From assembly GCA_921293015.1 (NCBI GenBank), contig OV121093.1, positions 23,446,622 to 23,510,621 of the forward strand: a DNA stretch of 64,000 bases. Reading direction: 5' to 3'. The notes beneath the pieces are model-generated. The model had not been told where the DNA came from and made no database searches. It saw only the letters and a list, made by a program, of their open reading frames with translations. Both the position numbers and the translations under genes were made by a program. Source of the DNA: Phorcus lineatus (Eukaryota > Mollusca > Gastropoda > Trochida > Trochidae). Shown in pieces: positions 24,461-36,239 of this stretch. The stretch's first letter is position 1; every line of letters starts with the position of its first letter.

Positions 24461-24607
24461 AATGAAAGAGAGGCGCCGCAAAACCCAACCCAAAGTGAGC
24501 TTATCCCTGTCCGCAAAATCAGTCACATCTATTACACTGACCCATCCAAAGACATTCATTTATCTCAATGGTCGAATGTTCTCAAACAGCGATTCCTGAG
24601 TGAATGA
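24461..24607 (+). CDS. Possible terminal exon, unknown protein
   Basis: I do not recognise this protein. A strong acceptor (CACTTCCTTTCAG ending at 24460) precedes a 48-codon open stretch and a TGA stop. The peptide is polar and coding-like: N-E-R-E-A-P at the start, a central Y-Y-T-D-P-S-K and C-terminal L-K-Q-R-F-L-S-E. It resembles a cytoplasmic tail or disordered C-terminus, but that is only an impression. The DNA is GC-richer than its surroundings. Upstream exons were not identified. Confidence 0.33.
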   Translation, partial: NEREAPQNPTQSELIPVRKISHIYYTDPSKDIHLSQWSNVLKQRFLSE

Positions 24608-25166
24608 ATGAAGATTGTTTAGTCATGCATATTATGTCACAAGATCTTTATATGTTTTGTCATATTAGCAAACACAGTTATTAAAGATTCTTTCAAATGA
24701 AACCGAAAGCAAACTAGCCACAATTGAAAATAAGTGGCCCGACGTGCTCAATAAGGATATCCATATCTGTAATAATAATCTCAACGAAGCCTCTCCGCAG
24801 AGATATTCACTGAAATCATTGACGCTTAAATTTCAGTTATAATTCACAGGAAACGGGGATTCTTTACAGCACGGATAATTACCACACTTAAAATAAGTGA
24901 ATGACAAACATGCAGTCCAAGCCCATGAATGAACACCATTAACTCCTTCGTTGCAAAGTGTCGTTTAAATACCCCTCTTTCAGCTTTAGCTCATATGGGT
25001 TTCATTCTATTAGACCTAATGAGGGAAACATGTGTTTTCATGGCTTGAGATAAGAATTTCCAGATTTATTACATAAGCATTATCAATATGGATATCCTTA
25101 TGAACTTTTCTACCAATGGATGATTATGATTTAGAAAAGAAAATGGAGTATTTAAACTGAACATTT

Positions 25167-25264
25167 TCATACAAATAATTCATAACTAGGACTGCAAGGG
25201 CAGTACTTCGGGTCATCAGGACATGCGCTTTGACCTTCGTACAATGTTGGATCTTCACTTTCCT
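25167..25264 (-). CDS. Possible cysteine-containing terminal exon
   Basis: On the minus strand, downstream of acceptor-like GCCTAAG, an open stretch encodes an acidic lead (E-E-S-E-D-P-T), then A-C-P-D-D-P-K-Y-C-P-C-S-P and a TGA stop. The three close cysteines recall secreted cysteine-rich proteins, and it lies 1.1 kb downstream of the decayed antistasin-like exon at 26340-26405. The acceptor is weak and the family is uncertain. Confidence 0.25.
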
Positions 25265-25678
25265 CTTAGGCACAGATATTTAATCAAAATATTATATGAG
25301 TTTCAATTTAGTTTATATGTTAAACAAACTTTTACATAAAGAAAACATTTGGTTCTGATATATATTTCATCTGTTATGAGTTATAAAAGTTTCACATTTG
25401 GCCGAAATCATTAAATAAATACGGATTATATGTACGTGTCCATAAATTACATATTTCATTTGTAATAACGGATATGCCTTTCACATTTAAATGAAATAAA
25501 TATTTAAAAATACGAACAACTTGACGATCTTAAAAGGTCCGTATTTCGTTCTTAATGAACATGAATGAACTAAGTTTGAACTTTCTCAGGTTCTTTTGTC
25601 TGTCTGATGAGGTACTAATCAATGTTTTAGGATGTGTTGTCCAAGAGTTGCGGTACACTACAAAAGTCAATTCTAAAA

Positions 25679-25722
25679 ACTGAACCCTCCCTTGTAACAG
25701 GAACTGAACCCTCCCTTGTGAC
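25679..25722. repeat. Short tandem duplication
   Basis: Two near-identical copies of ACTGAACCCTCCCTTGT, 24 bases apart. Confidence 0.6.
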
Positions 25723-26339
25723 CATCAATTTAAATGTTGATTCATAAAGACAGTAGCCGGCTGTACTCTAAAAACCCTCATACATTACCAGACAGAGTCT
25801 GTATATTATGTCCCCTTGAAATTGGCATTTCTGGTAAATGACCAATTTTGAATGCATACTTTTTAAAAAATATTCCGAGTTCGTGAATGAATTTTCATAT
25901 TTACTTTTACCAATACTTCAGCTGTATAAAGTGCAAATTTCGGCTCAGAAATGCAATCATCTTCAGAGGAGATCTTTTCATAAACAGGAAAAACCAAAGA
26001 GGCAAGTGACCTACGACTTTGTCATGATTTACCTTTTTGTTTCTTTTGTTATTAGGTTTCTTTAAAACTAACTGCAAGTCTCAGAGACTGCATGATAAAC
26101 CTGGGATGTATGCTATATACAACTCATTTTAGATTAATTTGTAAAAGTATGGTTCGCTGAAAAAGATGTTTTCAGTAAAGTATTAACAGCCGTTCAGAAA
26201 TTTTTATTACAACAATGTGGTAACCTCGGTAAAGTGACCCTAAATGATCAATCATTTTGCTAAGAAGGATCATTTTGTGTCGTATCAGTAGTATCCATAG
26301 ACGGATATCAGGCGGCTACATCTCCAATTGTTCACTCAC

Positions 26340-26405
26340 CTTTACAGTTAAGTCGAGACCCTTGGCTGCATCACGACAATTCAGTCCCAGACGTTCAGGA
26401 CATAT
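26340..26405 (-). pseudogene. Decayed antistasin-like domain exon (candidate)
   Basis: A 66-nt minus-strand segment ends at a strong donor (AAAG|GTGAGT). Its translation runs I-C-P-E-R-L-G-L-N-C-R-D-A-A-K-G-L-D-L-T-V-K. It aligns with the first half of the antistasin domains at the left of the window: C-P-R-L-N-C in exon 3 and the G-L-Q-L spacing in exon 2. The third Cys is replaced, and the G-C-x-x-C-x-C end is missing beyond the donor. The acceptor (TTAAAG) is poor. It is best read as a relic of a second antistasin-like gene. Confidence 0.35.
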
Positions 26406-28139
26406 CTTTAAGTACATAAAAGTGACTCCATATTGAAGAAATTTCTATGTAAGGACATTCGTTTATTGAAGGAAAATAACGAAATTGAATATGTAGCCTT
26501 AGGGGGTTTGACATAAATGGACACCAACCCATTTTGTCGGGTCTCCCCTGTATGTAGGAACAAAATAAATACAGTTTATAAATGAAAGCAGCTTGTGATC
26601 ACATATAGAAAGGTGGTTAGATCCGCAAACAGTTACGATCTGTTACTTTCAATCAGAGATATACGTCTTTGTGTCAATGTAGTAAAGTATGCTTACTGTT
26701 CTGAATCAAACTGAAAACACAGTCGATAGCTTTCCACATTGCAAAGCAATGAGACAGTAACGCTACAAATTTACTTAACAGTCATTGAATTTATGATAGT
26801 TATCCCGGTTTGAAAAAGATATTTTAAGGCGCACGAAACCATCACAGTATAATACTATTATTGAAATTATGCTCGTTTTGGACAGCAAACATTACAAAAT
26901 CCTTTACTACAGAACAGTCTAGCTTGAATCAATTTATTTTGCAGACCGAAATACGACCTTTTCGATATATTTAAAGAGAAATGGTTAAGGTTGAACAAGA
27001 AAGGGCAAAAACATGAATATGATCGTTGTATAGTGCTGCGAATGAAGCTAACGTTTGGGACATTATAAGAACTGACATATTCTCGTCTTTAAGACCAATT
27101 AAATAACATCTCAAAATTCTCTCATGAGAGATTGATTTGTGAAAATGTAATATGCTGTAAACACACGCAATCAGTTTCTTTTTTTTTTTTTGTTATTGAT
27201 AACGTTTTCTCATTTTCCATTTTATATCTTCAACAAATCTCTATCCAGTATCATCAATCCTTATGTACATAAGAAATAAGCCAGTCCTTATAAAATATAG
27301 TGACACAAACCTATATTAGTAATAAGTCTATCGATCGGTTACTTTAAGCCATTCGGTATAACCGATTCCATTTTCATTATGTCAATGACAAATCCAGTTA
27401 TAAAACACATCTATGATAGACATTGCCCTCAAAGACCTCCACACTTTTCCTTCCGACTTAAATGATTTATTGATATCATTGATTTTTAGATAACTCATAT
27501 GAACTAGGCTGTTTCCAGACCGTTAGCGAAATCATCTGAATAACGAGGTAAAGAGTAGTAGATGGGCTGCCTGGTGATCCTCAATAAAACGTGCTCAATC
27601 AAGACGGTCTGTTTCTGTTGATCAACTAAACCACGCGATATGATAGGTGTGATAGATATGAATGTAGACAGTGTATACAAATGTAAGTTTGCAGCTTTTT
27701 AGAATATCTGCAATAATGTGTTGATTGGTTATGTCATTCGTTTTGTTATCTTCATTTTGTGAAACAGCTGAACTAACATTTTAATGCATAATCTTATGAA
27801 ACAACATTCATGCATAGGAATATTCGTGCCGAGAAGAGTAAGAATGTCCTTGAAACCATTGTGATACAACAAGGGAACATACTTATCATTCTTCAAATCG
27901 TGTGTCAAAAATCGTAATTTTCTTTGACATTGAACTCATTCTCTAGTCTAGTCTACTTCCTGTTCAATACTAAAGTGTCAAGTCAGCTGTATATTCCCTT
28001 TGATACATTATATCCTGGAAAACTTAACTTGGAAAAACTAGACCAGACGAGATTTTCACTACTATATTTTTTCTACGAGGTCTGCTTGACCTTTCACATA
28101 ACACGATTTGCACTCAGCATGCAAACAATCAACCTGGTT
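26406..28139. other. Intergenic, nothing recognised
   Basis: AT-rich with a poly-T run at about 27178-27191. No coding or repeat signal is clear. Confidence 0.4.
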
Positions 28140-28333
28140 TTAAAGGGACACCGATAATCACACATGCATGTTTTATAAGCCTTTGCTCTGTAACCAATAA
28201 ATATTTTCAAGTTCCATTACAACTGTTATTGATAAAGTAATCAGTTTCACATTCGACACGTGATGGAATTACACCAAGTGCTTTCTGTTTGTAATCAAAC
28301 AGCGAAGCTAACCGCCAGTCCAAGATAATGTGT
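28140..28333 (-). repeat. Inverted-pair repeat, copy 2
   Basis: It begins TTAA-AGGGACACCGATAATCACAC on the plus strand and is the reverse-complement homologue of 23139-23334. It contains a local CTGTTTG/CAAACAG hairpin near 28287-28304. The shared TTAA-linked boundary suggests a mobile element rather than a simple inversion. Confidence 0.7.
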
Positions 28334-29236
28334 TTTTAGTGGTCATTACACTTAACTGAGTTGACGGTGAATATTCTTCAACAGCTGCCTCTTTATTCTG
28401 ACGAGTGTTCTTATCATTTTAACAACATGCTCAACATTGGAATAAGCTTTTTGAGCACTTTTATATGCATCTTTTTTAACTATCTTTCTCAAACATATTA
28501 AGTAATAAAATCTCATCTCCTTCTTCCATAGAAGAAATTTCATCTTGAAGAGGTAAATACTTTCCACAGTATAATCGGTAATATGTTCAAAACTAACAAG
28601 TTTCATCATTTAGTTTTATTAAGTCATATCTGTTTAATTGCTGACAAACATTAATTCTCTAAAGAATTTTATTTTGATGCGCACAAGTGTCGTATAATCC
28701 CTCTCAGTTGAATTGACACGATTCCAGTTTTCTTATATGCTGATTCATATATCCCTTACAATTTTGATGTATAATTAGACTTCAAATGATTTGAATCATA
28801 AATCATTGGAAATATAAGTGTACAAGTAGATATATAAATATTGTATATAGATTGAAATGATGTCTTTGGAATAACTGCCGAAATAATCACATCAATGTTT
28901 AATTAAAAATGATTTATACAGCAGGATATGTGGTTACCTCATCAATAATCGAGTTTGGGTTTGACAATTTCACAAAATAACTAATTAACTTATTTCATAA
29001 ATAAACATATCTAATTAATTCCATAGAGTAACTTAATTAAAAAGGAACTAATTTCACATCTTCAGAAATTCCTCCACAGAAAAATTAGTCCTAACATTGA
29101 AAATGTTATATCAATAATTTTGTTTTGAGTACTTCACTTTGTTTTGAAATCATATGCGTGTCAATGTAAACGATTTCAGTTCAAACTGAATAGAAACAGA
29201 ATATACTACATTGTGCTTTTTTGACATGTGTGTACA

Positions 29237-29386
29237 CTACAAGTAATCAATCGAAAATGATGCATTATGCAGATGAACCACATGAAGAAGTTTTCTGTCC
29301 CTGGTCGCATGCCCGTAGATCTCATAGGAAGAAGATGATGTGAAGTACTCTTCATGGTGAAATAATTCGTGCACATCTTTGCACTC
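29237..29386 (-). CDS. Possible terminal exon, unknown protein
   Basis: An excellent minus-strand acceptor (TTTGTTGTTTTACAG at 29387 and above) is followed by a 49-codon open stretch ending in TAG. The peptide is polar and His/Tyr/Ser-rich: E-C-K-D-V-H-E-L-F-H-H-E-E at the start, a run of four Ser, then Y-E-I-Y-G-H. It looks like a genuine C-terminal exon. A second open stretch on the same strand at 29680-29849, after acceptor CTGGGTAG, could be an upstream exon, but its frame is ambiguous. Family not recognised. Confidence 0.33.
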   Translation of the reverse strand, partial: ECKDVHELFHHEEYFTSSSSYEIYGHATRDRKLLHVVHLHNASFSIDYL

Positions 29387-29849
29387 CTGTAAAACAACAA
29401 AGACACTGCATTTAAATTTCATCCAGTCTATGATTTCCTTGTCGACGTTCAAATACAGTTCATTGAATAATAGGAGGTTTAAGTAATAAACAACGAAATG
29501 GCTTGAAAGGATACTTGTTACTTTTGAAACTTAAATTTTATTGAATGCTAAAAACGCGATTGAATAAGTCAAATGCAATCATAAAGCTACCGTAAATAAT
29601 ATTCCTTTGTTTATCATCTTACTTCTCAGTAGACAGAAGTAGGACAGACATCACAGAGAAGACAAATGGATGATTACCATCACTGTAACTCTTGCTGACG
29701 ATGACGCTTTGCCTGTATCAGATCCCCATTTGGTTCGCTGTAACAGATCTGCACCATAGTTTGACGTACTGAAAATCGCTGATCCAGTTGAGGGATATTT
29801 TGCGAGAGATGCATTTCTTGCACAGACGTGAACACAATAGTTCCTAGTC

Positions 29850-30884
29850 CTACCCAGAAGCCGAAGCATCAGAAAACAGTGGTAAGCTTTACATAAGCCT
29901 ACATCGGCACAACTGTACCATCCGTGTGATCTATAGCAATTTGAGATTCACGGACTTATCTTGGACATCAACTACAACATCTCCTGACATCTAACATTTA
30001 AAAAAACATTCAAAACAAAAATCTCCTGCCAGTTGCTCACAAATTTATAGTGAATATTGACAGAGTCAGAAAATCTAATATTTTAACAATAATAGACTAT
30101 GGAAATGAAATGTTGTTGACTGGTCACTGTTTCCAACAACAACGTGAAATGCAATTGGGTACAGTCTAATGAATTGTTTAGACATTTCGAAACCTGCGCT
30201 CTGTAAAAGCTCACATATTGCAACACGTTAATTACCAAGGGAATTTAATGTAATTGATTGAAAAACAATGTATGAGATTCCCAAATATATGTTAAATGCA
30301 ACTTACCTGTTAATGTAAAGGTGTTTCAAACGTCCGCAAGTTCGCATCGTAAACTGTTTACAGCCGTAGCAGGCATGAGCCCTGAATTACTTCCTAAAAT
30401 TATAATTTCTATAAACAAACAAATATGATTTTAATTCGGTCACTATATGCTAATTATTTCGTAAGAACGAGCTATCACTAATCTACAAGTACATATTAGT
30501 GGATTATTCCTTCCTTTCTTAAAAGAACCATCAACTATTTTTATGAAAATTTTAAGTTGTCTGTTGGAGTTTTTTACTCTGTAAAAGGATCTGCTAAAAT
30601 AATGATGGCAAACGGTTAAATATTATTGACATGGTAGCTAATAAGGATAACAATTTAACTTTACAAAGTGATTTTTAGAAACAATTCTCTAAAAATTACA
30701 AATTATTTCCTTATACTAAAATTAAACTAAAATGCTTATAATGGAAGTGATCCCGTGAACGGTTTCTGGTTATATGATTGATCCACTTGATTCATTCATG
30801 TTTATTCGACTCTTTGTATGAACACACATTTGCTCAGGTGCAAAGACGAGTTAAAGCACCAATGTCTCATAAAATACTGGTTAA
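29850..30884. other. No gene recognised
   Basis: AT-rich DNA without a supported frame, splice pair or repeat. Confidence 0.4.
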
Positions 30885-31045
30885 TGCCAACATTATCATT
30901 AATTGTTATTGCTTGCTATCTCTGAACCAGCTTTGTATGTAAAGGACTGGACAAGAGGGATAAAGGAGATTAATTACAGTCACTTATCACTAACACAACG
31001 TCTGACTGACTCCTCATTCAGTTCAGGAGTGTGGTGACAGAAACC
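30885..31045 (-). other. Conserved block 1, copy at 31 kb (inverted)
   Basis: Read on the minus strand it follows the plus-strand copies at 41421 and 56150: GAATGAGGAGT, GTGTTAGTGATAA, CTGTAATTAATCTCC, CTTTATCCCTCTTGTC and GAGATAGCA blocks. A CTTTATCCC/TTATATATA-like motif sits at the same place in each copy, so a core-promoter role is conceivable. Confidence 0.4.
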
Positions 31046-31204
31046 ATTTTGGTGATTCTGAAGCGACGCATCTATGTGACCGCTAACCATTTTGGGGATG
31101 TTTTTGCGACAACGCACCTATCTGTTTGAAAACTTTGAAAGTCTGAATGTTTGAGGTCCATAAAATCGGTATAATCGTTTTACTTCGAGGAACAAATATT
31201 TCAC

Positions 31205-31245
31205 TCCTGATGGTCACTGATCGTGACTGATCAAACTAATGAGCA
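31205..31245. other. Conserved block 2, copy at 31 kb
   Basis: TGATCGTGACTGATCAAACTAATGAG matches 39913 onward (GGATCGTGACTGATCAATCTAATGA) and 49887 onward. Confidence 0.4.
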
Positions 31246-31807
31246 GATACGTTCGGCGTATTCACAGAGCACTTGATGTGCCAGATTGTGAGTAGAGAAC
31301 AATCATCAGAAGATCGTGTCCTAATAGGTTGGAATGAGTTCAGGTACTTAACACTGATGTGACCTTGATGGGTTCTGAGGTATTCACATCGCGTGAATGT
31401 ACATGTGATTCCATAAAATGGGTGTCTTTTTCTATACACAATGGAAATAAATGTCCTTCATATTTGAAATGATTGGAAAAGAATAAAATGTGATAAACAA
31501 AGGTAACTACCATCTTTGGGGGAAAACGACACAATACACTTAAGAATTCATTCATTGTACACATCTGTGGACATTAATAGATCAAAACATAAGAATTTTA
31601 GCAAGACAACGAACATTCAGTCCGGGTCTTTTATTTCAAACTTAATTAAGAAAAGGCTTACAGTCTAACAATCTGTGGATAGATGTGAGATGTGCCCCAA
31701 TACATTTGGTTAATCAACACTTCTTCTCCTCTTTAGATTAACACCGTTAACAGTGGACGGATGTATTCATTGGGCAATTTTACTGAATTTAAAAGACTCA
31801 TAACTCC

Positions 31808-32188
31808 GTGAATTTGAAGGTTTATATTGCTTTACGGGTGGCTTTTGTTTATTATTTTCTCAACCAATACAATGCAATATGTGAATACATAAAATACATT
31901 ACATTAATTTTCTGGCCAGCAAAATGGTTTAGAGAGACATTTACTTTTAAGTATACATATGACCAAAAATACAAGACCCAAAGTTATGTAAGAAATCATA
32001 TACAAATTAATCAAGACAGCAGAGGCAGACAAATTTTCATGCTGACACCGAATGATATACATGGTAGTTATACATATACAAAAGGTGAAAGTTCATTCAA
32101 ATGCACAGTCTTCATAGCTAAAAGCGTTGATAAAAAAACACGTGCTGTTGTCTTTGTTCAATACATTTTAATGTATATAGCTATATAA
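31808..32188 (+). CDS. Unassigned 126-codon open frame
   Basis: One of the longer unexplained frames in the window. The N-terminal third is hydrophobic and aromatic; the middle and C-terminal parts are polar (Q-I-N-Q-D-S-R-G-R-Q, T-P-N-D-I-H-G-S-Y-T-Y). No signature was recognised, there is no ribosome or splice context to judge, and the base composition equals the background. Chance is a real possibility. Confidence 0.15.
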   Translation: MNLKVYIALRVAFVYYFLNQYNAICEYIKYITLIFWPAKWFRETFTFKYTYDQKYKTQSYVRNHIQINQDSRGRQIFMLTPNDIHGSYTYTKGESSFKCTVFIAKSVDKKTRAVVFVQYILMYIAI

Positions 32189-32401
32189 ATATATTCGTAT
32201 ATCTGGTCAGTCGCAAAAAAAACTAGCAATTCTTGTGTTCTGAATCAGAGATTTGTACCAACGAATAATGGCTTCTTGCTCATATGCATCAGTGCACTTG
32301 TATGTCAGTATTCAGTAGTATGATGTTCAAATGGCAAATTATCGAGATAAAAGGGGATAATTTCACTCAGACAGAGTACGTATTGTGAGTGACAGGATGT
32401 A

Positions 32402-32575
32402 ATGGTCACAACGAGACTGCCAACCGACTTTGACATTAAGGTTGGCTTCTTGAGAAGAAACGAGATCTTTGAAAATGTCTGCAGACAAATTCGACAAGCA
32501 ATTAGACTATTCAGTCTTCTGAATATCATGACTGAAAAGTCCCTTATATATGTGTCATTTTGGCAAGGCTTTTGA
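32402..32575 (+). CDS. Unassigned 57-codon frame, coding-like composition
   Basis: Starts ATG GTC ACA ACG and encodes a basic/hydrophobic peptide with R-L-P-T-D-F-D-I-K-V-G-F-L-R-R and E-N-V-C-R-Q-I-R-Q-A-I-R-L. The first 44 codons are GC-richer than the flanks and look like an exon; CAG at 32392-32394 could be an acceptor. Family not recognised. Confidence 0.2.
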   Translation: MVTTRLPTDFDIKVGFLRRNEIFENVCRQIRQAIRLFSLLNIMTEKSLIYVSFWQGF

Positions 32576-33079
32576 TAGTCAATATTGTATGGAGACCGAA
32601 CTCGAGGATTGTTCCTCTGTGGTAAATGGTAAAATATAATGTGTTGTTACACCCATCAGATATATTATACAGTTATAACTCAATGTTTCAATGCGATAAT
32701 TTTATTTATATCAATCATTAAATGCAAAACGATTCCAATGGAATACTGACTATCGTTTGTTGGTTCCACTTAAATCATATCAATTATAACATGTCTTTAA
32801 AAACAAAAGGACATAAATTGTATATGACTAGAATCTTTACGTATAGAGTAGAAAAGGTTTTAGGTACAATAAATACCTGAAGAATATGAATTCTTATATA
32901 AAAGCAACAGATCAAGACCAATTAGACCAATTGCCTACACATAACCATGAACAGTTCATATGGGCCACTTATCTGACGACCCCATTTCACTCGCAAAAAG
33001 ATATACCGTCAAAAGTGAAAATGAAAGTTTTGGATTTTTTTATCAATAATTAGTAATTGCTCCACCAATCCATAGACAT

Positions 33080-33625
33080 TCACCAATTCGTCGTGGTGTG
33101 CTCCTTATCAAGCAATCAATCTGTCACACTCCTATTGCAGCGCCACGGTCAATTCTTGCAGTTTTGTTGGTTGACGTTGACGTCGATGAACACGTCTACT
33201 GATCATATCCCAGACATGCCCTATAGGGTCAGAACTCATGACTGGTTAACAAGAATTTGAAGACATTTGGACAATATGGTGACGCTGGAGGTGGTCATTC
33301 ACGACACGAGTGCGGTGGGCACGGGCATTATCATCTTGAAAGATGAAACGTCCATCTGCACGTTGAGCAAAGGGCAGAGCTATCGGTAGCAGGATGTGGT
33401 CACGGTAATACACACCAGTGACCTTACTTTAACAATATGCATGTCCGTTCTGCTAGTCATGGTGATTCCTCATCGCGCCATAACAGACCCATGCCCGAAT
33501 CTTGCCGTCATGCTGTCTGACGTTAACGTTAGCTTGACGCTCATTTACATGCCTCCAAACGCGAACATGCTTATCAGTGAAATCCAAAGTAAATCTTGAA
33601 CCATCTGCGAACATTTAAGACACCG
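33080..33625 (-). pseudogene. Second Tc1-type transposase relic
   Basis: Minus-strand translation in order gives F-A-D-G-S-R-F-T-L-D-F-T-D (the first catalytic Asp region), R-V-W-R-H-V-N-E-R and V-Q/R-Q-H-D-G-K. Then, after a stop and frame change, it gives Q-D-D-N-A-R-A-H-R-T-R-V-V (second Asp) and D-P-I-G-H-V-W-D-M-I-S-R-R-V, where the catalytic Glu (normally P-I-E-H) has become Gly. Several in-frame stops are present. It is a different subfamily from the 17-kb element; terminal repeats were not found. Confidence 0.8.
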
Positions 33626-36239
33626 ATGGACGATTACACCAAAATCTACGCTGCCTTGAATCATTGCAAATGAGCTACATTTAGGTGATTCTAATCGTTT
33701 GGGATAAAACTAGAATTCCTGTAACTTTGTTCAAGTTTACAGAGAGCTGACTGGCCGTTTATGCTCCTTTTCGCAGGGCCTGTGTAAAGATTTATCAATC
33801 CTCGGCTTGTATAATGTAGAAGTTCATCATGTTGAAGAAGTCTCATGGCAAACTAAACGTAACACACTTAGGCAACTGTCAACTGTCCATGACTATCTAT
33901 CATATCACACAGGTATTTACCTGCACAGGTATTTGCACTTTAATATCCACTACTTTTGTAAGAATATATTACTTTTCTTTAGTTTTACTGAAAAAGAGGA
34001 GAGCCGAGAATGTGCATAGTTATAAAAGAAATTAAAAAAATTAATCTCCTATATCGTTTACGTTCAGTGTTTGTGTTTTATCCATGAAAGAGGACATTGA
34101 TCATAATAAGAGCAGACAAGGATAACGAGGGTTGAAATGACCGTCAACAAAGTTCAAATGTTGTTCAAATGAAATATTGTTCTCATGTTTCAATCTTTGA
34201 AACACAAGAGTTGAACAAATTGATTTGTCAAATTGAATATGCAAAAGAACCTGAAGGTAATTGCTTCTAATGTCACGAAAACAGATATTTTGTTAGAAAA
34301 ACATACATCCTGTCGTGCATGAAAATGCAAAGCTATGAAGACTTGACTATTATCAACTCTACACTAATTGTTAACATTCTTTTTATGTAAGAATATATGT
34401 ATGTTTAGAGAAGTGTAATTTTAGTAGAATGATTTTGACTACAAAGTTAGCAACAGTTTGTATGTACAAAACTCATTAAAGGTAGTACTCTCCTTTGTAA
34501 TGGTGCCTTTCGTAAACTAAACACTTAAAGGCTTTAACTCTCAAAACGACAGCTTTATTTCCGTTCTGTCATTGAAGATGATTTGAACACTTGGACATTA
34601 AGATGTTCAATGGCTGATTAGACAAGCACTGTGCGAGGAGTAATTATTTGAATCTTACCTTTCAGTTATTTTTCCAAAGTATGTTTATAATACTAAGAAT
34701 CTAATACAATTCAAATTAAAATGAAAACCTCAAAAGCCTCATACAGAACTAAAGTGTCCCTAATTTCATTGACTCATCATACAAAATCATTTTTTGTAAT
34801 TTGTTTTGCGTATCTCACTTAAAGGCAAAACCAAAATCCCCGTTATCTGGACTTATTTCATATGTATTTAACATTCACACGGTGGTCAGAACTCGTTTGA
34901 AAAGTAATTGCAGTTTAAGAATGTTCTAAATCTGATTTAGTTGGTCTAATCAGAGTTCATTAGACATGTAAATGTATGTTTAACGTGATTAGTTCTGTAC
35001 TGTCTACATCAATAAAAGAATTGTCTTCAAGATATTATGTCACAGCATTGTGGTATATATAAATTTAATTTCATTACATACAATTCAAGAAGTGTTTACA
35101 ATTATAAATGGCTTGAAATTTGATGACGTAGCGAAGAACGTTATAAATCATCGAGAAATTGATTAAGAAAGTCATGTTCTAGAACAAATAGGTATATCAT
35201 ATAGTGTCAATAGGGTGGTACTAAACCTTTTTGAAAAATATTCATAATTGTCTTAAAACTTATAATCAAATTACCTATACGCATATATATGTTACCGGAT
35301 TAAAACAGTTTGTTACAGGAATATAGTCATACTTTTAAGCCGTCCCTGTGTCCATCAAACTTCTGTTCTGATAATTACAATCTGGAAAGTCCACTTCAAA
35401 AGGTCAATTTGGCACAAATGTAATAAAGACTTTTTTGCAACACCACAATATCACCAGGAACAAAGTTCAACACGCAATTTTCTGAAACAGGGTGCGTGCT
35501 GGACTTGTTTCACAAACTTTACGATATTGATCCATTGACAACATATGTAGATTCGCCTGCAACCCAATTGTTTCTATGAATAATTTTGATAGTGATGAAT
35601 AAAACGCAATGGATCTGTTATCGGGTTAACCACGGCTGAAACCTCGTCGATGTTTGTACACCGTTGTTTCATGATATGAGTTGATTTCGAAACATATAAT
35701 TTAATGTGTTCACCTTGTTTACATACCCTCGCCGAGTACGCGTAATGGCTCTTGGTGTTTTGACAGAGAATGATAACAACCCTTCTTTTTTCATTTGGTC
35801 TCGTGAGTTCTCTGTTCTATTCTCTATGATAACGAATCAATACAGGTTATATTTGACTTCAGCTTCGGCCATTCAAAAAGTTGATAAGTGGAAAGAGACT
35901 CTCTATCATCTGTGAACTTTGAGCATCTTATCTAAAAGCTCAAGTGCATATCATTTTTCCCCATTTATAACTCAAATAGAAGCCCTGTACACAACAAATG
36001 TAACCGTGCAGGAGTGTTAGGACGATTCCTTGCAGTAAAATTAACAATTTTATGGGTTTTATATTTTTACGACAGTAAATGTCGTCATCGCCATCTTTCT
36101 GCAATACAACTCAATAGTCAGAGTTGGGAGGGAAAATAAAATACATATTCTTAGCTTAACAGTTTGATCAGTGTCAAAAAACAAGATGCATATTGAATGT
36201 ATATTACTGCGTTTTCTCAAGCATTTTCATAAAATTTTC
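33626..36239. other. Intergenic, nothing recognised
   Basis: 2.6 kb of AT-rich DNA with no supported coding, RNA or repeat signal. Confidence 0.4.
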
